From the NCBI GenBank assembly GCA_021817355.1, contig JAKAVI010000186.1:1-12333 (forward strand): a stretch of DNA of 12,333 nt, given 5' to 3'. This DNA comes from Pseudomonadota bacterium. Its GTDB lineage: Bacteria; Pseudomonadota; Alphaproteobacteria; Micropepsales; Micropepsaceae. The notes under the pieces are model-generated. The model ran no database searches and was not told the origin of the DNA. It saw only the letters and a list, made by a program, of their open reading frames with translations. Position numbers and translations under genes: made by a program. Positions 6,925-12,333 of the stretch are shown in pieces; position 1 is the stretch's first letter; each line of letters starts with the position of its first letter.

Positions 6925-7920
6925 TCATGATACCGCCGATAGGCGCGCGGCATCAGCCTTGTCTGCTCCGGACACAAGAGACTGATAACCGGAGACCCCC
7001 GCTCCTGCCGCCAGACCATATCCGAGGGTGGCGGTAATCAGCCCGAGTGGCAGCAGCAGGAACCAACGCCTTACCAAGAGGCCATGTATGGCACGCGCGG
7101 TCTGTGTCAGCAGGTCTGCTGCAAACTGCCTGCCATGGGCTTGCGCCTGCGCCAGGGTGTGGGCGAGCGTCCATATTTCGCCTCCGAGTACCAGGACATA
7201 GACAATGATAAAGACAAGAACGAAGGGAACAAAAAGCGCAAGGCCGAGAGCAAAGATACGCAGGACATTGCCCTCCACAAGCCGCCAGGGGCGTATCAGG
7301 TCAAAGCGCTGTTCCGCTACAATCACCGCGGTCACAACGAAAGACAGGCGAATGAAGAGATAGGTCACGACAACGAAGAGCGCGATTCGCCACAGGACAA
7401 AGAAGGTCACCATGGCAATACCGAGGTCCGGGCTTGCGCCAGTTCCAGCAGTGCCGTGGCCGACGGCAACAAGGGCAACCGCGGGCAACACCAGCAGCAG
7501 CGTCGCCGCTATCTGGACGGCCGTGAGAAGTAGGAAGATCACTACATAGGCGCCGAAGACCCGCCAGAAGCTAGCGCCAAAAGAAAGATAGACGCCGGCA
7601 TATCCCGTCCTCTGTCCCAGGGCCCGCTGCGTCAGCCCCGTCATCATCTGAGCCCGGAAAAACAGGCCCGCAACAGCGATCAGCATCGCATAGCGCATGA
7701 ACACGGTGCCGCCAGCGGCAAGGACAAGGAGATTGGGATGGGCGCTTGAAACACCCCTCAGACCATGCGCAAGGGCACCCAGCAGTAGTGGCAGGCTGAC
7801 CACCACGAGTGCGGCGAACAGCACTTCGGATAACCAGACGATCGCGAGATTGCGCAGAAAGCCGCGGATGGCAAAAGCATAAGCTTGGCGCGCTGTTGCG
7901 CCAACTGGAAGGCTGGTCAT
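6925..7920 (-). CDS. Multi-pass membrane protein, possibly related to the GlpQ membrane-domain family
   Basis: 331-aa polytopic inner-membrane protein with about six hydrophobic spans (roughly 25-50, 64-90, 120-152, 166-200, 220-247 and 284-308); the longer ones may be pairs. Before the fifth span it carries RPWRLVEGNVLRIFALGL (210-227), which resembles the 'W-x-L-(T/V)-x-G-N-x-x-R-(I/L)-F' motif I associate with uncharacterised alphaproteobacterial proteins labelled as glycerophosphoryl diester phosphodiesterase membrane domain. No soluble phosphodiesterase domain is present, so enzymatic activity is not implied. ATG 7920 is preceded by a GGGGGAG/AAGGG purine run. It is first of a two-gene minus-strand unit with the anchored protein at 6873. 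The membrane topology is confident; the family link is tentative. Confidence 0.8.
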   Translation of the reverse strand: MTSLPVGATARQAYAFAIRGFLRNLAIVWLSEVLFAALVVVSLPLLLGALAHGLRGVSSAHPNLLVLAAGGTVFMRYAMLIAVAGLFFRAQMMTGLTQRALGQRTGYAGVYLSFGASFWRVFGAYVVIFLLLTAVQIAATLLLVLPAVALVAVGHGTAGTGASPDLGIAMVTFFVLWRIALFVVVTYLFIRLSFVVTAVIVAEQRFDLIRPWRLVEGNVLRIFALGLALFVPFVLVFIIVYVLVLGGEIWTLAHTLAQAQAHGRQFAADLLTQTARAIHGLLVRRWFLLLPLGLITATLGYGLAAGAGVSGYQSLVSGADKADAARLSAVS

Positions 7921-8409
7921 GGCCCTTCTCCCCCTGCCGCACGCGAATTAGTACAAGAAATGCAGGTTGGAGCAACTCAATGCCACTGGACCGGCCCGGG
8001 GCCGCCGGGTGCACGCGCAGGTCAGCCCCGCGCAACAGGCCGTATCGGCACCAGCCGCCCTCGATGCTGCAGGTGTGATCGGGTTCGACGCTGTCGGAAG
8101 TGATCGACTGAAGGGGCGGGCGCCTTCAGGCCGTTAGCCGGCTGCATCACAAGGTCCGGGAACTCGCCCAAGATAGACCTGCCCGAAATTCATGAGGCGG
8201 CCGGCACCCGAGTGCCGTAGCCGCCTCACGCTGCCCCCTTTAATGTGGACACGCCGCGCGCCTCAGCCCCCCAAGCCTCGTCACGCGACAGGTGAACCAT
8301 TGCGTCCCAGGCTCGCGAGTGCAACCCGCAGGACACTGCGAGCTGTATTTTTTGCAATGCAGTGTGGGTATAAAGACACAGATTCTGAGTGCCGCGGCAG
8401 GTCCATTAC
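7921..8409. other. Gene-free interval with three inverted repeats
   Basis: 489 bp between dcd and the membrane-protein pair, with no convincing coding frame. It contains (a) ACACTGC (8333-8339) and GCAGTGT (8359-8365) around a 19-nt loop that includes a run of six T's; (b) the long hairpin at 8194-8227, listed separately; and (c) CTGAAGG (8108-8114) with CCTTCAG (8123-8129). None has a run of T's just after the stem on the minus strand, so none is a standard terminator for dcd, although any may stabilise the 3' end. The promoter of the 7920 gene must lie here, but I cannot place it. Confidence 0.5.
8194..8227. repeat. Long GC-rich inverted repeat (hairpin)
   Basis: GAGGCGGC (8194-8201) and CGGCAC (8202-8207) pair with GTGCCG (8212-8217) and GCCGCCTC (8220-8227). 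This gives 14 base pairs with a 4-nt loop (CCGA) and a 2-nt bulge (TA). It is very stable in either transcript. It lacks a T-tract, so it could be a factor-assisted terminator, a mRNA 3'-end stabiliser, or one copy of a dispersed REP-like element. Confidence 0.6.
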
Positions 8410-9540
8410 CTAATTGTCTCGGAAGTGTTTCGAGAGCTTGAGCCCCTGGCGCTGGTAATTGGAATCCAGGGCACTGCCATAGACCGTCGGCGGTGGATCG
8501 GTCAGCCGTTCGAAGACCAGCCGACCGATGATCTGTCCGTGCTCCAGGATGAAGGGCACCTCACGTGAGCGCACTTCGAGAACACCGCGCGCGCAAGGAG
8601 GCTGACCTTTCTCGTAGCCAAAACCGGGATCGAAGAAGCCCGCGTAATGCACACGAAACTCCCCCACCAGGGGATTGAACGGCACCATTTCGGCTGCGTA
8701 GTCCGGAGGAATGGCGACCGCCTCGCGCGATGCCAGGATGTAGAACTCGTCGGGATCAAGGATGATGCTGCCTTCGGCATTGGCCAGCAGCGGGTCCCAG
8801 TACTCGAATGGATCAAGCAGCCCGCGCTTGTCGACATCGATGATGCCGGTGTGACGCTTGGCCCGCCAGCCGATGCGGTTACCACTTTTACCCTTCAGAT
8901 CGATGCTGAGCGCAAGGCCGTTGTCGATATCAGCCTCGGTATCGACAAGAGGACTTTCTGAGTGCAGCCGCTTGAGCTGGGTATCGGTGAAGACGGGGCT
9001 GCCCCTGCGAATGCGCAACTGGTTGAGCCGCGAGCCCTGGCGCACCAGGATGGGAAAAGTGCGCGGGGAGATTTCCGCGTAGAGAGGCCCCCGATAGCCC
9101 GCTTCAATGCGATCGAAGGCCGGCGCATGATCACTGATCAGACGGGTGAAGACATCAATGCGCCCGGTTGAACTTTTAGGGTTGGCAACCCCCGAAATCC
9201 GTGCCGAGAACTCGGCCCGCTCGAGAAGCGGCACGATGTAGACGCAGCCGGTCTCAAGCACCGCACCCCCTGTCAGATCGATCTCGTGCATGGTGACTGC
9301 CGCAAGCTTCTGGGCCACCGTTGCCTGGGGTCCCGGCAGGAAGCTGGCGCGCACGCGATAGGCTTTGGGGCCCAGCCGCAAATCGATGGAGGCCGGCTGC
9401 AGCTGGTTCTCCTCAAAACTGACATCAGCCATAAGTTCGCGCTTCGCGCCGATCAGCCGGCGCAGCACGTGGCTGGGCAGGATGCCTGTGGAGTGGCGGC
9501 CATAGGGTTCGGCGTCGGCGTCAAGAAAAGGCTCGGTCAT
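8410..9540 (-). CDS. dcd: dCTP deaminase, long two-domain form
   Basis: 376 aa. Deaminates dCTP to dUTP and ammonia in the cytoplasm, feeding dUTPase and thymidylate synthesis. The first domain carries the family signature NPKSSTGRIDVF (120-131), the catalytic-Glu strand GYRGPLYAEISPR (E156 matches Glu138 of E. coli Dcd) and the trimer motif QGSRLNQLRI (168-177). The second half repeats the fold, with DPDEFYILASRE (262-273), GFFDPGFG (301-308) and HGQIIGRLVFERL (334-346), but lacks an evident SSxGR motif, so it is probably structural. About 190 aa is usual for bacterial Dcd; the doubled form is known from Alphaproteobacteria. ATG 9540 has only a weak GGCGAG upstream. It is a single gene on the minus strand, divergent from the TetR gene. 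A housekeeping function unrelated to the neighbours. Confidence 0.92.
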   Translation of the reverse strand: MTEPFLDADAEPYGRHSTGILPSHVLRRLIGAKRELMADVSFEENQLQPASIDLRLGPKAYRVRASFLPGPQATVAQKLAAVTMHEIDLTGGAVLETGCVYIVPLLERAEFSARISGVANPKSSTGRIDVFTRLISDHAPAFDRIEAGYRGPLYAEISPRTFPILVRQGSRLNQLRIRRGSPVFTDTQLKRLHSESPLVDTEADIDNGLALSIDLKGKSGNRIGWRAKRHTGIIDVDKRGLLDPFEYWDPLLANAEGSIILDPDEFYILASREAVAIPPDYAAEMVPFNPLVGEFRVHYAGFFDPGFGYEKGQPPCARGVLEVRSREVPFILEHGQIIGRLVFERLTDPPPTVYGSALDSNYQRQGLKLSKHFRDN

Positions 9541-9862
9541 GGCTCGCCTTATAGGGGCTTGGCCCAGCGCCCGCCATCGCTGACGAGAAAGGATTCACTG
9601 CTTTTACGCAAAAACTCCCCTCTGCCCGCGACGTTTCTCGCGGTTTCGCCGGGGCGTATGAGGAAACCGAGACACCCCTCCCAGGCGCCGTACGTGCGCT
9701 GCGCCAGCGCCCCTTTCTCCGCCAGAGCAGCTTTGAGCCAGATGCCTCACCAGCTACCCAAACCTGGCCGCATCGCGAACGCGCCGAAGCAGCTGTACCA
9801 GCGTTGACAGGCCTGTACCGAGACGGCAGCCTTGTGGCCGATAATCACGATCGATCGATATA
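9541..9862. promoter_or_regulatory. Divergent intergenic region between dcd and the TetR gene
   Basis: 322 bp, no gene seen. A hairpin, CCGCGA (9626-9631) with TCGCGG (9638-9643), lies near the dcd side. Near the TetR side are two direct copies of CTGTACC (9793-9799 and 9813-9819), exactly 20 bp apart, the palindrome ACAGGCCTGT (9807-9816), which overlaps the second copy, and the self-complementary ATCGATCGAT (9850-9859). TATAAT (9859-9864) is a perfect -10 but runs into the TetR start codon. TATAAG on the minus strand lies about 10 nt before the dcd ATG; no -35 is clear for either. Confidence 0.45.
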
Positions 9863-10717
9863 ATGACAAAAACATCAGTGCCAATGCGCAGCCGTGCCAA
9901 AAATCACAAGGCGCGTGTCCGCGAGGCATCGATTGAGCGCATTCTGGACGCTGCCGAGCAGCTCTTTGCCGAGTTCGGCTATCATGGCGTTACGCTCAAG
10001 GATGTCGCCGCCAAGATCGGCGTCAGCTCGGCCCTGATCCACTACCACTTCAATGGCAAGGAAAGCATCTTCGACGCCGTATGGGCGCGTAAGGCGCCGA
10101 TTTCGGTGCATAATCGTCTTGAGGCCATGCGCCGCTATGCGCAGGAGGTGGGGGACAAAGTTACGGTCGAAGGCGCTTTGGGCGCCTGGATCGAGGCCGA
10201 TCTGAAGGTGCATATCGAAGACAGAAAACAGTGGGAGGCGTTCGGTAAAATCGCTGCCCAGGCCAATAGCGCCTCCGGTTGGGGCGCCGAGAAGATGACA
10301 AAATACTTCAACCCTGTGGTGCTCCCGCTCATCGAACTCCTCAAAAAGGCGATGCCGGAGTGCGACGAGGACGTCATTTTTTGGGGCTATCACTTCGTCT
10401 CGGGTGCAATGACCCATAACATGGCGCGCACAGGCAGGCTTGATGAACTCTCAAATGGCCTCTGCTCGTCCGACGATTTCGCGTCGATCAGCCAATATAT
10501 GGCGCGCTTCATGGCCGCGGGCTTTCGCGCGATCTGCAAAAGCGCTGCGGCGAATAAGTCTGCGCCAGCCCAAAGCGCTACGCCAGCTAAGGCCAAAGCT
10601 TTGTCCCACAGCGCCACGGCGGGAAAGCGCCCCGTGCGGGCCAAGCGCAGTCCCCGCAAGAAGGCTGGTGACGCGAGCCCCCATGCGGCGCCGCGGGGGG
10701 CTCGGCGAACGCGCTGA
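9863..10717 (+). CDS. TetR/AcrR-family transcriptional regulator with basic C-terminal tail
   Basis: 284 aa. The N-terminal TetR DNA-binding domain spans about 22-72: RILDAAEQLFAEFGYHGVTL, then the helix-turn-helix with DVAAKIGVSSALIHYHFNGK (48-66) and the ensuing ESIFDAVW. Residues 75-222 form the helical ligand-binding/dimer domain, of unknown ligand. Residues 226-284 are a low-complexity Ala/Ser/Pro/Lys/Arg tail with 16 basic residues and one acidic one, which typical TetR proteins (about 200-220 aa) lack. No Shine-Dalgarno precedes ATG 9863, and a perfect TATAAT overlaps it; ATG 9884 (277 aa) is a real alternative, also without one. Divergent from dcd and convergent with the TBDR at 10769; by the usual TetR pattern it may repress itself or a nearby transporter gene, which is inference. 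Confidence 0.88.
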   Translation: MTKTSVPMRSRAKNHKARVREASIERILDAAEQLFAEFGYHGVTLKDVAAKIGVSSALIHYHFNGKESIFDAVWARKAPISVHNRLEAMRRYAQEVGDKVTVEGALGAWIEADLKVHIEDRKQWEAFGKIAAQANSASGWGAEKMTKYFNPVVLPLIELLKKAMPECDEDVIFWGYHFVSGAMTHNMARTGRLDELSNGLCSSDDFASISQYMARFMAAGFRAICKSAAANKSAPAQSATPAKAKALSHSATAGKRPVRAKRSPRKKAGDASPHAAPRGARRTR

Positions 10718-10740
10718 GCTTGCCTGCAGACAAGCAGCGC
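10711..10740. terminator. Hairpin between the TetR gene and the convergent TBDR, possible bidirectional terminator
   Basis: GCGCT (10711-10715) and GCTTG (10718-10722) pair with CAAGC (10731-10735) and AGCGC (10736-10740). This gives a 10-bp stem with a 2-nt bulge and an 8-nt loop, and it overlaps the TetR stop codon. No T-tract follows on either strand, so termination strength is doubtful. The position between converging genes is the main support. Confidence 0.4.
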
Positions 10741-10768
10741 AAATGCCGGGCGATGGCCGCTAGCAAAC

Positions 10769-12333
10769 TCAAAAGACCTTGGTCAGCCGAATACCGAATT
10801 GGCGCGGCGCGCCCGCATAAAGGCCTCCGGAATTGTTCGAGGCGACATATTGTTCGTCGGTCAGATTGTCCCCATAGAGCGTCACCAGCCAGCTGCCGGT
10901 CTGATACTGAAGCTGTGCACCCAAAAGATTGCGCGCACCAAGGCGGTCACCCAAGGCCGGGTTGTCGAAGATCGATGCCCACTGTCCTGAAATATGCGCG
11001 AAGCTGAGGCGTGGGGTCAGCGTATCGCCACTAGGAAGCTCGAATTCGTACTGGACACCCATATTGTAGGTGACACTGGGAGCGTAGGTGACAGGATGAC
11101 CCTTGACGTTGACGCAGTAAGGGTCACTGCCGCCCGTCTGTGCATTGCAGGTGCCGCTTGCAAGCAAATTGTATCTGGGATCGACCGCCCAGAAATTGGC
11201 GATCGAACTCTTCAGGAGACCGAAAGTGCCAGTGATCGAAAAATGCCCAAACGAGGCTTCAGTCTGACCCTCCAGGCCATAGATTGTCGTCGTTTTGGGA
11301 AGATTGACCTCATAGGTGTTGAACGGAACCCTTGGATCGGAGAGCGTGACCTGGAAGTGATTGTAATCGGTATAGAAGGTATCCAATTCGCTGCGTAGAT
11401 GGCCAGCAAAGACGCTGTTCTTCCAGCCAAACTCATAGTCGGCATCTGTCACTTTGCCAAAAGGCGCCGGGCCACCGGAGGCCGAGGTATAGGTGTTGAG
11501 GCCACCGCCCGTATAGCCGGTCGCGACAAAAGTATAGAGGAAGTTGTTCTTGTTGATCGCCCAGTCGATCGCCGCCTTGTAGGTGATATACGCGGATTGT
11601 TGCGTCTGCTGGTCGAGGTAGGGGGAGGGCGATAGCGTCGTCACCCCGAAGCCGTTGCCGTAACTCCACAGCTTGGCGTTGTTATGGGAGCGGGTCTCGG
11701 TCCAGCGCCCGCCAAGTGAGGCCGACCAGCCATCTCCCAGCTTGGCCTCAATTTGGCCGAAGCCGGCAATGTCGAGATTTGTCGTTTTACCCTGGAAGGT
11801 CCAGGAGGTGTATTGATAGAGATTGCCGAGATTGGGCGTTGGTCCGCCGGGAAAGCGCGGTCCCACCGCGATCCAGAACTGATAGGGCGAACGCCAGCCA
11901 TAATCGTTCTCCTGAGCATAGAGGCCGGCCACCCAGGTCACGCGTTGATGACTTGGAGAAATCAGATCGAGCTCTTCGGAAGATAGGGTCTCATCGACCG
12001 CATCAAAGAATGTCCAGTTGCTGGTGCTGCCAAAATAGGGAAAATCTCCGGGAGCACCGTAATCGGTTCCGTCCAGATCCGTCCGCCACAGCGTGTTGCC
12101 GGGATTATAATCGGAGATGGACTGGAGTTTTGTGCCATCGGAAAATACGTAATCGACAGTCAGGATTGCCCGCTGTTCGCGGTCAAAGCGGGACTCGGGC
12201 GCATTGGCCGTCACGTCGAAAAGATTGCTGTTGTGGTAGGGATTGGGCGTGCCGTAAGGCGCCACCGGCGCGCCTACGGGCAGGAGTTGCGAATAGGGAA
12301 CTGCAGGCGCCGCGCCGAAATCCTGGTAGAGCG
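10769..12333 (-). CDS. TonB-dependent receptor, C-terminal part (5' end outside window)
   Basis: The minus-strand frame is open to the window edge, so the GTG at 12265 is internal and roughly 521 residues are visible. All are beta-barrel: repeated strands such as ILTVDYVFSDGTKLQSISDY, WSASLGGRWTETRSH and RSELDTFYTDYNHFQVTL, the late VTLYGDNLTDEQYVASN segment typical near TBDR C-termini, and the end APRQFGIRLTKVF with terminal Phe. The GAPRQFGIR...F ending and the SELDTFYTDY strand recall the large TBDR groups of sphingomonads and caulobacters whose ligands are mostly unassigned. The signal peptide, TonB box and plug lie beyond the window. It differs clearly from the other two receptors here, so these are not recent duplicates. 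Convergent with the TetR gene, 51 bp away. Confidence 0.92.
   Translation of the reverse strand, partial: LYQDFGAAPAVPYSQLLPVGAPVAPYGTPNPYHNSNLFDVTANAPESRFDREQRAILTVDYVFSDGTKLQSISDYNPGNTLWRTDLDGTDYGAPGDFPYFGSTSNWTFFDAVDETLSSEELDLISPSHQRVTWVAGLYAQENDYGWRSPYQFWIAVGPRFPGGPTPNLGNLYQYTSWTFQGKTTNLDIAGFGQIEAKLGDGWSASLGGRWTETRSHNNAKLWSYGNGFGVTTLSPSPYLDQQTQQSAYITYKAAIDWAINKNNFLYTFVATGYTGGGLNTYTSASGGPAPFGKVTDADYEFGWKNSVFAGHLRSELDTFYTDYNHFQVTLSDPRVPFNTYEVNLPKTTTIYGLEGQTEASFGHFSITGTFGLLKSSIANFWAVDPRYNLLASGTCNAQTGGSDPYCVNVKGHPVTYAPSVTYNMGVQYEFELPSGDTLTPRLSFAHISGQWASIFDNPALGDRLGARNLLGAQLQYQTGSWLVTLYGDNLTDEQYVASNNSGGLYAGAPRQFGIRLTKVF

Noticed and set aside
7571..8035. 154-aa minus-strand frame overlapping the start of the multi-pass membrane gene
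   Set aside because: Other-frame shadow: its Arg/Cys/Pro-rich sequence lacks any domain, while the overlapped frame gives clean membrane helices.
1..12333. tRNA or rRNA genes, CRISPR arrays, transposases or attachment sites
   Set aside because: No T-loop plus acceptor pairing, no regularly spaced repeats and no recombinase-like protein were seen on either strand.

Overview
The window is about 60% GC by eye, with dense genes, and looks like an accessory stretch of an alphaproteobacterial chromosome. The best taxonomic clue is the long, duplicated-domain dCTP deaminase (376 aa), a form I associate with Alphaproteobacteria. Three TonB-dependent receptors (TBDRs) in 12 kb suggest a nutrient-scavenging lineage such as the Caulobacter, Sphingomonas or Rhizomicrobium groups. 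Genus-level placement is inference.

Layout. (1) 2-961, +: the 3' end of a TBDR, followed by a strong intrinsic terminator (1048-1105). (2) 1106-3499, +: a long promoter/leader region, then a tight three-gene operon. It holds two paralogous R2-like ferritin-fold diiron proteins (1540-2421 and 2430-3206), each with a complete E, ExxH, E, ExxH ligand set, and a 98-aa protein with two CxxC pairs (3203-3499). Upstream lies a perfect FNR/FixK-type palindrome (1239-1252), placed where such a site would activate a -10-like element at 1274-1279. A second palindrome lies between them. (3) 3609-3644: a bidirectional terminator shared by this operon and the convergent full-length TBDR (3660-6008, -). (4) 6241-7920, -: an uncharacterised pair, a six-helix membrane protein followed by a small membrane-anchored helical protein. 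(5) 7921-8409: a gene-free stretch with several hairpins. (6) 8410-9540, -: dcd. (7) 9863-10717, +: a TetR-family regulator with an unusual basic, Ala/Lys-rich C-terminal tail, convergent with the 3' part of a third TBDR (10769-12333, -) that runs off the window.

How the parts may work together. The diiron operon is the unit of most interest: a putative O2-activating or peroxide/NO-handling pair, a possible rubredoxin-like or zinc-ribbon partner, and an apparent oxygen/NO-responsive promoter. Its substrate cannot be read from sequence. The flanking TBDRs may import its substrate or iron, but terminators separate them from it, so that link is only positional. dcd is a housekeeping nucleotide enzyme with no evident connection. 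No RNA genes, CRISPR arrays, insertion sequences or attachment sites were recognised.
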